A stretch of 64,000 nt of DNA, taken from Karalla daura. Taxonomy: Eukaryota > Chordata > Actinopteri > Chaetodontiformes > Leiognathidae. The stretch covers positions 24,523,497 through 24,587,496 of the forward strand of contig CM055188.1 of assembly GCA_029224185.1 (NCBI GenBank), in the 5' to 3' direction. Under the pieces are notes generated by a model. The model saw only the letters and a program-made list of their open reading frames with translations, searched no databases and was not told the origin of the DNA. The position numbers and the translations under genes were made by a program. Of this stretch, positions 25,302 through 39,619 are shown piece by piece (position 1 is the first letter of the stretch; each line of letters starts with the position of its first letter).

Positions 25302-28151
25302 TGCATGCGCATGCATGCACTCATTTTCATGAACTCAAACACATGCAGAACAATTGTTGTTATCGCATCCGAAGACACAACACCAAGAGCAGTGGTGTGC
25401 GTGTGCACCAACACACACAAACATGCATGCACACAAGCACGCACGCACACACGCACACACACACCCTCACAAACACACACACACATCGACAGTGCTAACT
25501 CAGAGCTGGAGTTGAGAAGTCCCAGTGGGAAAAGGCACTTTCCGGAACATTTTACCCAATTTGCATTGCTCCTGGCTCCATCGCTCTCTCTGAGGAGAGG
25601 AGATGGGAATGAAGTACAAGTGTGTGTGTCTGTGTGTATGTGTGTGTATGAGTGTGTGTCAATGAATGTATGTCTCCAAAGAGTGTCATAACTAAGGGGT
25701 AGGAGAAAACATGCTCGTCACTTAAGTCAGCACAGAGAAATATGCATCTTTCACTGTGTGACAACAAAAAAAGCTTGCCTGTGCATCTTAAACGCTGCAT
25801 ACTAACCATTTCATCCATCCATCCATTCAATACTCAATTTATTAGACTCTCAAGCTGTTTCCCTGAAAGATGCAAGTCAGGTTTGACTACTAATGAAAGT
25901 GGCTCTATATAAATGTGCTCTGTAGAGAGTCCTTCCATGATAAATGGTCCACACATATTAACACCCAGAGTCTTAACAGACTTTAGCTGGATCTGAATCA
26001 GAAGGCCAACAAGCCCGGAGTTTGGTGATTATCCAAGATTCCGTAACGTCAGTACATGGCCCCTAGTAGCTTTTTGCCAGTGTACTGAGGACCCTGAACA
26101 TGGATACACATACAGACACACACACACAGACACACACACACACACACATTCACAGCAGGGAAGAGTGATGGAGGACCAATGCATTAGAGAGATGATGCAA
26201 TGAGAGGAGTCAGAGCCGCAAGCAATCAGTCTGATTAAGTGTGTGTACGTGTGTCTGTGTGTGTGTGTATGTGTGTAGCCTCTCCTCACATCTCGTTCTC
26301 CTCTGCCACAGCTCTCCTGCGTAATCCCTCACTTGCCTCTTCCTCAGAGGAATCAGGTTGTTTTTCTAAGGCATGACATTATATCATCTGGTTAGGTACA
26401 CGAGGAAGCACGAGTGTGACAAAAAATACAGCTGTCAATGCGTCAGGGGACCCAGAGAGAGAGGAGGGGTGAGGGGGGTGGGTGGTGCATGGGCTGATAT
26501 GGGTGGGTGGCTGGAGGAATAGATGATGAGAGGGTGTCCCAGAAGTTAGTGAGCCATGTGATAGATCTTGCGCAAACATGTGTGATATAATCTAAATATA
26601 CAGTGTAAAATGCATGTGCTGCAAAATGCAGATTGTTTACACAGCCTTGCAAATAAGTCACGCTTATTTCTCACATAAACGTCGCAAGACGCAACTCTAT
26701 AAAAGTGAATATGTTGTGGTTTTTATGTGACATTCTGTTGTGTGCCAGATGCTGCTCGAAAAAAAGAAAGAAAAGGAGAACATTTACACATTCTTCTAAT
26801 CTTCAGACATTGTGCTGACACAAAACCAGCAAATAAACAGCATGTTAAATTCAATCCGCATTACTGCGGACAATATGTCTCACCTGATATTTACCTTCTG
26901 GGCCTAGAGGTTACTTACAATTACAATTGTACCTCTTTATCAGAAAGTTCAATCGAAAGCTAATTTCCCTTAAAGCCAGCCTCTTAACTCTAATCACCTA
27001 GAGGGACACACAATAGCCACAAGCTCCCTGGCGTTACCCTCTCTAGATTAAGTCACCTCAGGCCCTTTTCAATAACTCTGAGTGGCTTTGAGACTTCAAT
27101 GTGCTCCTTAATTTTATGTGATTTAAAAGGAAGGGACACATACCATATGTGTGCAGGAGAAAGACATGAAAGTAACCATTTAGCAAATACATTTCTATAG
27201 ACTGAGTTTGGAAAATGATGTGAGATAAAATACCTGATGTAGCAGCTCTAGGAACAGAACATGTATTACGTAAGCTTCTGTCGAGTTTCTGTGCTGTAAA
27301 AATGGCATTATGTTGTGACCCTCAGCACTGATGCCACTTCCTGTTGCGAGGTCCTTGCCTTCACACAGAGACTGTGTGGCAGAAGTCTCAGGAAGAAGGT
27401 GAGCAGGGTACAATTGCAGCTGTGCCAGTTACTGCACATGAACTTTATCTGGCTGCCTCTCTCTCTAACACACTTCATTCCCAGTGGCAGCCTTGACCCG
27501 CGAGCCCCCTCTTCACTCCACTGCATCACTAAATGCAGCCGTTTTGGCTCCCATAGGGCCCATGATAGAGCTTTGGTCGTCTCCCGGCCACATTCATACC
27601 ACTAGGCCTGTAATGAAACTATGGATTTTCTATTGAAGTCCTGACACTAACTGCCTGCTTGCCGTGCATCCGGTGTCCACTGCGCAATTTTGTTCTGTAT
27701 ATGTGGAGAGGAGGGGACAGAAAAGATTCCCCTGGCAACATAATTTCTGCAATTCCTTTTCTCATCCCTCAGCTGGTGCTGATGGTTTGTCAACTGATTG
27801 GCATTAATGAAGGGCTATATATAGACTACATTTTCACAGTGAAAAGGATTTTACCATTCATCTACTACCAAATATGAAGAAAGTATCCATTATGTATGTT
27901 TTTTTTTTTAACAGAGTAAAACTACTTCTGTAGTATTCTGTAATTTTAAGTAGATGAAACATCAAAGCAACAGAAAGTGTGGAGTGAAACCTGTCCACAG
28001 CCACTGTGCCGCGCATGGGTGAGCACATCCCACAAACACAGAGCTCATCTGCAAGTGCACAAACACGAAGACAGAGCGAACATGTCGAGGGAGTTAATGA
28101 GCGAGTGTGCTGTCTCTGCAGTTCCACCCCCCACCCCCCCCACACACACAC

Positions 28152-28152
<1 letters not shown>

Positions 28153-28202
<50 letters not shown>
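28153..28202. repeat. Compound microsatellite (TC)n-(AC)n
   Basis: About 18 TC units followed directly by an AC tract, with C-rich DNA and a short CA tract just before it (28126-28150). Confidence 0.95.
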
Positions 28203-28203
<1 letters not shown>

Positions 28204-31200
28204 GCCTACTCTCATAGGCACGTGCACACACACACACATACACACGCACACAGAGGGGTAAACATGACCTACAAGCCCACTTACTTCCAACCCTAGTTGA
28301 AAATGCATTCCCAGCACTGTGCCACTGCTGTGTGCGACTCCCAACGTTCGGCAACATTGCAGCAACCCAGTTTCAATGTTGTGACTGTGTTCAAATCCCC
28401 TGACTGCAACACAAACATCAATGCTCCCTGTGACTCTCTCTCTCTCTCATCCTTCCTCTTCCTCACTATCGCTCGACGTGGCTGTCCTGACTACTGTTGC
28501 CATGGCAACTTAGGAGCAGCCCCACCACTGGGGAATTTGAAGACAACTTGGAGTAAAGACCCCTATGTTACTGGAGCCTTATTATTGGGTGTGTGTGCTT
28601 GTACGTGCTTGAGTGCGACAGTGTTTATTATTGTACACTCAAATCCCCCCTTGATATCTTCCGCACAACAATAAAAATGGATCTCTCACGGGGGTAGCTG
28701 TGCAGTCGAAAAGCCAAAAACCTCACCGAGGCACAGTGGGGCAAACGCTATTTAGAGAGAATGACAAAAAGGCCAAGTCTGTACTCATATTTAACTTTGG
28801 ACCCATCATTGATTTTATTATGGGAGAGTATGATGAGTGAGAGAAAGAACAGAAAATAGAAGAGGAAGGCAAACTGAAGGAGGAGCCCATGCATCCGTCA
28901 CTTTCTCCTCTCCCCTCCCATCCCTTATACACACCCTCTGTGCTGGCACTATCCATTCCAAGGTTATCAGTAATCCAATAGCTTTCCCTGGAAGCAGGCA
29001 GTTTTCCAGAGACACAGCCGATATCCTGAAAGCAGAAACATCCGGAAGGAATTCCTGCTAAGTGACACAGCGCTCCCTCTTTTCCTGTCTTTCTTTTTGG
29101 CAGGATGGAGATGTCATTTCCGTCCTCAGAAATCTCTTTCATCTGTCCCGATCAATTCTGTATTTCTTTGTCTTTGAAAGCTTTTGGTGTGGCACATTGA
29201 CGCTCCAGTGCGCAGTCACTCAAAACATTTGTGAGGGCTTGTTTGACATGAGCACACATCGAGGCATGAACACTCCCGACACTGGCTAGGAATCATGGCA
29301 TAAAAACAGCCACACTATGTAATCTATTTCAGATCATGCACACACATACATCACACAAACTAAGGTTGAAGTGAGGGGGTCTGGTGTTATTTCTGGGCCA
29401 CCAGTTCCCTGCCAGTGACCCATAAATAGATGGCACAAGGCTCTTATGGATGATAACACATAGCTGAGAGTCCTTAGGCCGGAGCTTGGACTGAACACAG
29501 ACAGAAAATGCAGCGTTAGCTTCAAACTGTGTGCGCTGATGTAGATGGGGTGGGGTTATGTTGACACAGGCTCAGTTCTTGCCTAATGACAAATAATTCA
29601 ATCTCCATCGAAATCCATCAAAATCCACTGAAGAGGATGTTTGGCTTGTTTACAGTGCAAGAAAGTGGACCATAAAGTATTAACATGATGTTTTAGGAAG
29701 GCCAAATAATGGCCACCAGTGCAACATATAGTGTCCTTTGTAATTATGCCACTTGCAAAACATAATCTAGTTCTGTAGTTCAGCCAGAGTGCGGTGCACA
29801 TTTCTGTATGCATGCATATGTGTTCTTATGTTTCTTGCCTGTTTTTCCCATTGTGTGGGTAGCCGTATTTGTTAATGAGTGTGTGCGTGTCAAAACACAT
29901 GTGTTTGCGTGTGTGTGTGTGTAGCCTCTCCCTGGGGACCCTGTTTGCGGTGCTTTAATTAGCTTAATCCACCAGTAACACATGGACGGAGGAGCAGAGA
30001 AGAAGAAGGGGTGTGAGGGTGGCTGGAGAGAGAGGTGGAAGAGAGGGAAGGGTAGACAGAGGAGAATTTCTGTCCCTCTGCCACTCCTTTTCCAATAACC
30101 AACCCCCTCCCCACACACACATACAAACACACACACACACATGCACAGACAGACACCCCCATATCTTGGCTCTTGGCAGTGTCAGTAGCTGGCCAGCCCA
30201 TCGTAAAACCCGCAGGGAGGAGAAACTGTCTCCGAAATGGCCACATGTGCTGTCGGCAGCCAACTAAACCATTTCCAGGGAGACGCTACATTCACACAGT
30301 GGCCAAGCTAAATGACCAATTAAATATAATAGTGAGGGCTTAATTGGTGTTAGCCAATCTAGAATGACACTGTGCAATTAATGATATAGAGAAGGTATGA
30401 AGGAGACTATTGGGAGTGGCTATGTACCTTGCTGTGCTAATTCAGCAGCTTAAACCCGTATTTGTGGCCAAGACTATATTTGTGGGGAAGATGGTGAAGA
30501 AAAAGGAAGCAGGGGGTGTAAAAAACAGAGTGAGAATAAGATGGGAGGAGATAGAAAAGACTGTGTTGGGAGAGAGTGGGTGGGGAGCAAGGGAGGGAGT
30601 GAAAGAGGACTGGAGGTGGGAGGGAAAGAAAGAAAGAAGATGCACAAACAAATGCTAGCCTTGGGAATAGATGCAATCAGCGCAGTCAGTCAGCTAATGA
30701 CTAATTCCATGGAGAAAAAAAGAGGAGCAGAAAGAGAGGAGCAATGGTGTGAGTAAATCAAAGAGAGAAAAACAGAAGGGCTGGGTGAAAGAGACAAGAA
30801 CTGAAGGGGGAACAAGAGAGAGACAGGGAGAAGAGAGATAGATGCATACATGACTAATTAAAGACACCATCAGTTTGAAACATTTGAACCAAAGGAAAGG
30901 AGGGATAAATATTTTACCACGAAGAGGAGACGATGAGCTCTCTGTCTCTCAGACCGAGCATACTGTGGACGAGGAGATGCAGACGAGAAATGCGGGGAAA
31001 TAGAGGAAGAGAGAGGGGATGAAAAAGGAATAGCCGTCTGCAAGAAAGTGAACAACGCTCTGAACCCAGCAAGTCTCCTATTAAATGCAAAAATTCTTCA
31101 TTTTTTAGGGCTCAGCAGATGGAAATGGTAAGCCACAAGGTCAGCTGCACCCTTAATAGAGCCATTAGCTGTTTTTTTTACTAGCGCCGGTAACGCTTAA

Positions 31201-31693
31201 AACGGGAATCTAAAGCCACTGCTGGAACAACCCTTACTCGTTTTAATTAGCACCAAATGAAATCTCAGCTTAGTAATTAGAGTGGACTTGCCGCTCTGCA
31301 CACAAGAACTAATAACAAACGAGCCAAAGAATCTGAAGCAAGTTCACTTTAGCCAACTGTTACACTAACAGATGAGCCAGAGGGCGTTCGACCAGCGTGG
31401 GGGATTGGCTTTCCGCTTGGCCATCACCAACTCTCAACGCTAACAGGATTAGCCACAGGGTCAGTGCAATATGGCTGGCAGTGGTCAGAAGGCAAGCAGA
31501 CTAAAAACAGGCAGGCTCGGGGCAAGTTACCAAGCCCGTGAACACTGTGCCGAGGCCTCAGGCTGAAGCTCTTTCGTCTGGGGGACGCAGGGTAGGGGTG
31601 TAATTAGTTAGACGGCAGGAGACGCCACCATGCTGTGTAAGAAGCAAGAACGCAGGGAGCTGTTGCATTTTGAGCTGTTTGTGTGTCTGAGCC

Positions 31694-31719
31694 TGTGTGT
31701 GTGTGTGTGTGTGTGTGTC
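31694..31719. repeat. (TG)n microsatellite
   Basis: About 12 TG units, followed by degenerate TCTCTGTCTGTG sequence. Confidence 0.92.
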
Positions 31720-32467
31720 TCTGTCTGTGTGTGTATCTCAAGGGTATTTTAGTGTTTATGCGAGTGGGCTCAGCTTGAACTTTGGGCCTCGAAATGATCC
31801 CAGTGCTTATGACAGCCATGTGATGACACACTTGTGTACCACAACACCCACAAATTACTCCAGGAAACACAGTTTCTTTGCAAAGGGGCTGTATGTGGGT
31901 CCTGGTGTACAAATATGTGTGTTTGTTTCTGCACACACAAACGTTAATCATCTTAACGTCACTAAACCAGAGGAACTAATCAAAAACAATCTATTAAAAA
32001 TCTATTAGCTTGGCTATGGGTAATCTGATAAACGCTCCACAGCCGTTTCCCATAGGAGAGTGTGTACAGTACGTGTGCACATGCTGACTGCATTCTTCAC
32101 AGTAGATTAGCTAATTTTATAGTAACTCACATATTTACGCTCATTTACACTTGTCATTTGTTATAATGGAGATGAAGGGGCCCCTCACATCCTGTTATTT
32201 ACAGAGATTTAAGCAAACCATCCAAGTGTCTTGTTCCATTACACAACCCTCTCCCAGTGCAAGTGTGTGCCTCTAAAAAACAGTTGATCACCACTGCAGG
32301 TAATGTAGTTTCTGTCTGAGGTTGTTTGGGGCTTCTGGAGAGCTGCACAGCCATCTGAGGACATTGTCCTCTGAGCCAAGGCATATACTGTGGGGCTGCT
32401 GGGCTTAATTGCAAGGAAATGAGTGTGAGAGACGTTGCATGAGCGTGTGTGTATGTGTATGGGTGTG

Positions 32468-32471
<4 letters not shown>

Positions 32472-32494
<23 letters not shown>
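32472..32494. repeat. (GT)n microsatellite
   Basis: About 11 GT units. Confidence 0.9.
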
Positions 32495-32498
<4 letters not shown>

Positions 32499-33684
32499 TT
32501 GAGAGATACAGCAACTGCGAGCCAAAGGTGATCGACGCCTGCTGTGCCACTCATGCTGAACCCTCTGGACACCGTGCTGCCGTCCAACACGCCCCAGTGT
32601 GTGTCCAGGTTTGTGTATACCTGCATGAATGTGCTCATTTTGGCTTGTTAGCTTGAGATATGACATCCCTTCTGGTGTCAGTATATGTGTATGCATATGG
32701 GTATGTGCTTGTGTATGAGTGTGCCCATTGAGCGTTGGCTCTGAGCCATTTACTGAGCCAGGTGTGCTGCTGGCATGGACAGGGCTATGCCAGGGCTCCT
32801 ATTCTGCTTCCCTACTCACAATGTTGCTCCATGGAGCCACAAATATCGTTCTTATGACACTTTGTGGAAACTCTGACTAAAAATAATTTCAACCTTGTAT
32901 TTCTCAAAGTAGCAATCCATAACACTTCCAAAATGAAAAAAAAAGAGAAAATCAAAAAGATGTAAGAGGCATGAAACTTTTTTTAATACAGTATATGCAG
33001 TGAAAAGCAGGAATTCTTTGATGTTCTACCCAAAGATGTCTAATGGAGATGACCTAGAAACAGGGCTGGGCTGGTCCTCTCACTTGGATCATGTGAGCAT
33101 CCCAGCCTGCATCCACACTCTTCTAATCTTCCCTTAAAAATGGATTCTAGCATGGTGCATTTATTATTCATCTCTCCCGCTCTTTACTTTTTTTTCCCTG
33201 TTCTGTCTCCTTTTCTCCTAGCTTTCTCTCCCTCTCTCATCTACTTCTTACTTTGCCTCATTAACCCCTGCTCGTGGTGAATTAGGACGGGAACACAGAG
33301 GTAGTGAATGAGTGCCACGCAGTGCAGTCACACACCGTTGGACCGGGCTAAAGTGCATTAGAGATTATCAAGGACTGAACTGTTCTCATCAAAGGCATTA
33401 GTGAACACAGGAGCACACTGTAACTTTACCTCTGCTTCACACGTGATTAGCTTTGAACATTTTCACTGGTGAATTGAGTGTTATATGGAGAGAATTTTGT
33501 TAAGAATTACGAAGAGTAAAATCAATTTGAGGCGCTTCAAAGTGTCACCAGAGTTTGGTAGTAAGGTAGGGAATATGGATCATTATGGCAGATAAGGCTC
33601 TTGTTGGATAAAGGTGTGGACCAAGACATTCTGGTTTAATGATACTGCGTAGGTGGATTCACAAGTGACTGTGTGTGTGTGTGT

Positions 33685-33747
33685 AGGGTGGGGGTGGGAG
33701 GGGTGGGAGGGGTGGGAGGGGTGGGAGGGGTGGGAGGGGTGGGGGGG
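33685..33747. repeat. G-rich 9-bp minisatellite
   Basis: Five perfect copies of GGGAGGGGT (33696-33740) are flanked by related GTGGGGGTGGG and GGGGGGG sequence. Every unit supplies two G runs of three or more, so the plus strand has dense G-quadruplex potential. It translates to (VGG)n in one frame, which is not a gene. Confidence 0.93.
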
Positions 33748-33918
33748 ATGGCATTAAACCCTTTAAAAAGTCCCCTCATTACTGTCTACACTTATAACCT
33801 AAGTGTTACAGCTCATTTCCCAAGACATAAAAGTGTGTATATGTGCATGTGTTTTGCACATTTATACATGCAAACTTTTACATATATGTACATTCTGATG
33901 TCTATATTCTGTGTTCAT

Positions 33919-33969
33919 GTGTGCGTGTGTGTGTGTGTGTGTGTATGTGTGTGTGTGTGTGTGTGTGTG
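33919..33969. repeat. (GT)n microsatellite, interrupted
   Basis: GT tract with GCG and TAT interruptions. Confidence 0.94.
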
Positions 33970-34465
33970 CTTTTGCACGCACTCTCACTGCCCTTCTCTT
34001 TAATGAGAGAAAATGATTAGAGAAAAATAGGGATGACTACATCTCGTCTCTGCGAACACGCACACAGCGCTCGGCTATTATCAGGCAGAGGAATCTTTGA
34101 TCACAGACGGAGACAGAGACACCGCGGAAAGAGAATATGTGAGCACCAGATGAAACAGAAAATGAGAGAGGGAAGAGATGCAGAGAAGCAACGTGAAGAA
34201 GCAATGGACGATTCATTTCACTAATTCATAGCTGTGGTTTTATAGTGGCTATTTTGGTTAGCGCGGGAGTTACAGATGCCTTTTAGACATTGTTTAAGCT
34301 TATAATGTTCAACTATCTGCATGGCTTCTGCTGAGAATGAAATATTGTCGTCGCTACTATTTGATGGTACTCCCAAGGTGAAACTGCTAGGACACCCTCC
34401 AAGGCTCAGTGCTCAATCGTGTGTTTTTGTGTAAACCTGTGTGTGCGTGTGTGTACATGCGTATA

Positions 34466-34470
<5 letters not shown>

Positions 34471-34514
<44 letters not shown>

Positions 34515-34550
34515 GGGGGAGAGGGGGAGAGAGAGAGAGAGAGAGAGCGA
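34471..34550. repeat. (GT)n microsatellite followed by (GA)n
   Basis: A GT tract (34471-34509) followed by G-rich purine DNA ending in a GA tract (about 34528-34547). Confidence 0.94.
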
Positions 34551-37500
34551 GCATGTCCACGGGGAGATATTTTGTCTCTCTTGACAGGTTGCGTGTGGTA
34601 ACACAAGAGGACGTGCCAACAGATGGGAGAAAGGCTCAGGCCAGCAATCATGAGAGATAATTGATATCCACGTACTTCAGGAGAGGCACACAGAGATGCT
34701 CACAGCATGCAGTGTTTTCACACACCTACACACAAGTGCATCCGTCCACCTGCGATAGCCCTGTGAGCTGCAGTCGTCCCGGTTCTGATAACAGGCGTGA
34801 GGTGTGCTAAGAAAGGACTCTTGTGGTGTGGGAGATAATAGTATATATGCTTGGCTTGTCACAGACACATTATGGCTTAACAGGGCTGCACCTAATTGGA
34901 AAACGGCATTTAAATGCTGTGCTGTCAAAAGAAAGGGAAGACCGCAGCAGAAAGTGACACATTCTGCTGTTAATTTGGGAACATCCTGATAAGATGGGAT
35001 GACTGATGGAGCTCTGGGACAGAGTTAAATTAAGTGGAAAAACTCAGTATTAAATGCAAAGTGTAAATTATCTGTTTTGTCTTGAGCACTCGGTCTTCAC
35101 TGCTGTTCTTTCTACCGAATCTGATCCCTTTCATCAGTCTCTGCATTTCCATTTCCTCTGTCTCTTTCTCATCCGTTCTGCATTTGTGTGGGTGTGTGAG
35201 TGTATAAGAGTGAGTGTGTGTGTGTGTCTCAGACCGCATGCAGTTGTGTGAACTAATGACCGAGGGCTAACAAACGGCTGCACAAAGCCGGCCTCTGTGC
35301 TGCTGCCCGGGCCAAACAACTCGTGGCTGGGCTGACTGAGCCAAATGATGACACAAACTACACACGCACATACACACATACACTCACGAAAAAAGTCAAA
35401 GTGGCATATTTTCTAATTAAGACTTTCAGTTCGGAATAGTGCTGAGGAGAGGTACAGCCTATAGATGGAGGAGCACACAAACAAACGTCACTCCTCGCTC
35501 GCTATGTCTACTGGTCAAATGTTACTACTGCATTCCACGGTCTGTTTATTTGCCTGTGCTTTGGGTGGAGTTGCTCTCGTAAAAGCTGGTAGGTGGACAT
35601 GGACATTTAAATGCAAGCCCCACGCACACACACACACATAGATACACACACAAAGACAAACAAATGCACCGGGGAGTTTGACAGGGCAGCATTATGCACC
35701 AGTAGAATAACAATCATCAGTCAATTAGGCCATGACATGGTCTCTTGATGGTGACACCGGCAATCCCAGTGGAATACATCAGTGAGTTCACGAAGCAATA
35801 TACACATACAAATGACAAACTGTCACTTGTTGTTAACCCCTGCAGTCCCACACGACCAATGCGTTTATTTTAAAAATTACTGAAAATATAAACATTGACG
35901 TGAAAAATTGCACCAATGAAAATCACACCATGTATAATATAATCATAAAGGAAGAGTAGTGCTAATATAACGGTCACACCTTGACTTCCTTATACTAGGT
36001 TTAATCAGGATTAATCAGTATATTTAAGCTGTGGCATAAATGTAATCACATTCGTTATATCAGTTAGTTTATTAGTTAGTTTCACACGTCCACAGATTGA
36101 TATGCAGCACCCCTATGTCCTCCACTGATCTTTATCTCATCTTTCATTATAGTTGTCAACAGCTTTTGAGCAAATTAAACTAGCACAACCACAGACTCAC
36201 CCAGAGAATCTGATCTTAGGATCACAAAGCAAAACAAACCTGCATATTAATGATGCAGCATCTTTTACAGAATAAACCCCTGCACCATTAGAAGTTCAGA
36301 CTATAGTGCTTGGCTGATTCTGCCACCTTCTCTTTTACAATGACACAACTCATAAGGGTCCATGCATTAGCTCGAGGGCACCTCAACTGAACCACAGCTA
36401 ATCCATTTCTGGCTGGTGTGGGGGTCACCTGTGTTATCACTCGGTTATGAGACCAGCAGACACTCAGTATACAGAATTACATATCAGAAGGCTTTTACTC
36501 TTCAAATAATCAGTCGCCATTTACCCAAATTGGAAAAACAACCTTACTTCTACAGCACATTCTGTTTTTGTGAAACTCGGCATTAAAATTTGTCTTATAT
36601 GGTGACTGTCTGTTCCTGCTGCGGTTAGAGGGTGTGCTTCATTGATGTCGTGAACACATCAATGGACACTGGGCTGTGCCTCCCCATTGCGCCCACCTGA
36701 GGCTGGCAACGCCACAATGGGCACACACCGGGCGCTGGGGGGCTCCTCCCAGCTGGTTCACTGGCCGAGCACACATGGCAGATGGCTCGAATCGGCCCCC
36801 GATGGAGGGCGCAGCTGAGGAATCCTAAAGTGAGTGTGTGAATAAATGCATGTGCAACAAACAAAGACAAGCGCCTACAATAGGTATTGGGTTATCGACT
36901 AGGATCTTCTGTTTTCTCTGAGGTCCTCAGGCCACCTATTGCGATGGTCTGTGTGTCTGCACGTGTGTGTGCGCCACAGTGAATGCTCTTTCATTGTCAG
37001 TGCTCGGTGGTGCCTTTAAGTGCAGAAGTGGCTGAAAGAATGAGCCTAAATCACTTCAGTTTTACATCAGTGCCCATCTGTTCTCTCCTGCCCTGCACAA
37101 ACAGAGGCGGCTGGTTTAGTTTCTTTGGCCAGGATGACATAAAAGGAGAGAGTGAGATATGATACAGTATATGCAAAGCTGGCGTGCGGACAGATGAACC
37201 GAGACGCAGAGTGAGCAATGACAGGCCGGGCCGAGCAGACAGAGATAATGAAACATTCAAAGTGAACGGGGGCTTTTAATCCTAAATATTAAGTGCAGCG
37301 GATGTCCAGTCTGCCGCTGTGTCCTTGACCGCAGCGGTATCCAGATGACCTCTGGAATGAGTTAATCACACCAGTGGACATCACCTCTCTTCATCACTTG
37401 CCTCTTTCCTCCACCTTCTCCTGCACTCCTAGCTATCTGCTTCATCTCGCTATATCTCTTCCTCTCCCTGTATCCTCTCCCATCTCTGTCCCATCAAACC

Positions 37501-39619
37501 AGGACTCATTAGTAAAAGCTTCCCCTGCGTGTGTGTGCGTTTCTGTGTGTGGCCAACAGAGCACAGAGGGACTTCATTAGTGCATTAAACATGTTGTTTG
37601 TGTCACCGTCTTGTTGCTCTGGACAACCTTGAGCAATAAAGCTGGTTAAAAATAGACTGAGCGTAGATAGCGCAAAATATCAAAGCCCTTCAAGTACAGC
37701 CAGATGACGAATGAAGTGATGCTTCAGGTAAAATAGTGTTACTTGAAACAGAAACATTTTCAAGGAGCCTGCTGAAGATCCATTTGGAGAACACCAGCTG
37801 TTTGCTTTCATCTAGACAGCCTTGCTAATAAGCGCTCTATCTTACAAACTCTGTTTGGTATTTTCAAAGTCTGCCTATCCTTCCCGTCTCTCACTCTAAA
37901 TCTATGACAAACAACACACAAGAAAACTGGCTCCTACTTTGCTCCATCATCCATCTTACCAATATTCTCCTTGCTGGTACTCATGTCTTTCTTCCACATC
38001 CTCAGGCATGGCTATGTAAACAGCGTTCAACACAAGTGCTCTCCAGAGGAAAGAGCAAGAATAGGAACGTGCTCCATCTTGGCATCGTGGTCTGCATGCA
38101 ATCCCACAAAACTGTCAAAAGCTAAAAACGCACTCTAACATCTTATTTTCCAGATAAAATAATGAGCATGCAGATAAAAAAAATCTTTATAGAAACACTG
38201 ACCAACAAAAAGTGCAGAACAGTTGAGAACAAATTCATGTTGAATCATAGCGAAAGAATCTGCCATCACATGTTGTTAATTCAATTGCTCTTTTTTCAGT
38301 TTTTCTTCACCCATCTTTGTATCACTTTGCCTTGTTCCCCTCCCTCCCTTACTGACATATTTTTTCACTGGGCTTTCCGGCATAGCAAGCCACAAATTGG
38401 CACTGCTGTGAGTATGATGTGTGAATGTGTGTGTGCTCAAATGTCAGGTTTTAGATATTGTTCCTTCTATGCAAATTGAATATTTTCCAAGACCAGATTT
38501 CTTGTTGTTTGGGGGATTTCCTGTCTGAAACAGAAGGCAGCCAAAAGAACTGCAGGCTCTTTGGCTTCATTGTAACACACAAAGACACATAAAAACCCAC
38601 ATACCTCAACAACATACTGTAGTATTGCTATCCCAGGTGATGTTTCACACACATGCCCAGACACACATCAGAGCACAACAGCAGAGGGGAAAAGGCATGT
38701 GACGATAGCTAAATAAAGTAACCAGTGGCAAGCCAAGTTGAATGGTTGTCACTTTGACAAATGTACAGTGCTGAATCTTAGTCAACACTGTATTGTTTGT
38801 TGTCTCTTACATCCTCACAAACGCAAACACACATACACACGCGCACAAATCCATGCCATCATAAGCAGCTATAATATTATGCGTACTGTGAGTGACAAGC
38901 GCACAAACACCGCGTGCATTCATAAACACGCATTAAAGGCACACAAACACACAGGCTGATTATACATTCATAATACTGAATGGATGACAGGTCTTCAGCA
39001 GTGTGGCGGGAAACGGGGTGAATTCTAATGAGCTACCATTTACCCCAATAGTTTTGTCCTCCACGGACCAGACACACAAACACATACACATATATATACA
39101 TGCACAAAAAAAACGTGACATGTAGTAATAAACCCCCAGGCTGTGCAGAGGCATATTACATTGATAGAATCATTGTGGCATATTGTTTGAGTGCGTCAAC
39201 CATGAATATCTTCAACCAAATTGCCTCTACGTTATACCAATAAACAGTTAATATTCATCCAAGAGCCCTCTCCTCCTCTTCCTCTTCCATAAAGGGTGCT
39301 ACAGCAGAATCAGTGTGGTCCAAGTTAATATAGGTGGCTCCAAATTTCAAGAAGGAAAACGATAGCTTGAGCTTTATCCAGCAGTTTGATTAAAAGTTTT
39401 CCACCAGAAAACTAAAATTTTAAATTGTTATCCATCTATCCCTCATATTTCTAACATTTTATCCCACCCCTTATCTAGCTACAAATATAATCTATAACCC
39501 ACTACTGACCAAAACAGTAAAGCCATTCACTAGTGCAAGCTATTGCATTGATTGAAGGTGAACTCTTGAACTGTTTCCCATCATCCAAAACAAACAAATG
39601 AAAACATTTTTATTTCTAT

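Larger units (their letters stand above)
20001..30000 (-). other. plxna1: plxna1 intron between coding exons 2 and 3, middle part
   Basis: Non-coding. It holds CA/GT tracts (22532-22581, 22942-22974, 23499-23580, 24252-24328, 25263-25297, about 26110-26150), a CT-to-AC compound repeat (28153-28202) and a candidate element fragment near 22010-22290. Unique AT-balanced sequence occurs at 26960-27130. The longest minus-strand frame (20750-21184, 144 codons) has no family resemblance I can recognise and no splice context that fits plexin. Confidence 0.85.

Noticed and set aside
28386..28400. GTTCAAATCCCC resembling a pol III B box
   Set aside because: No A box, tRNA-like fold or SINE body around it.
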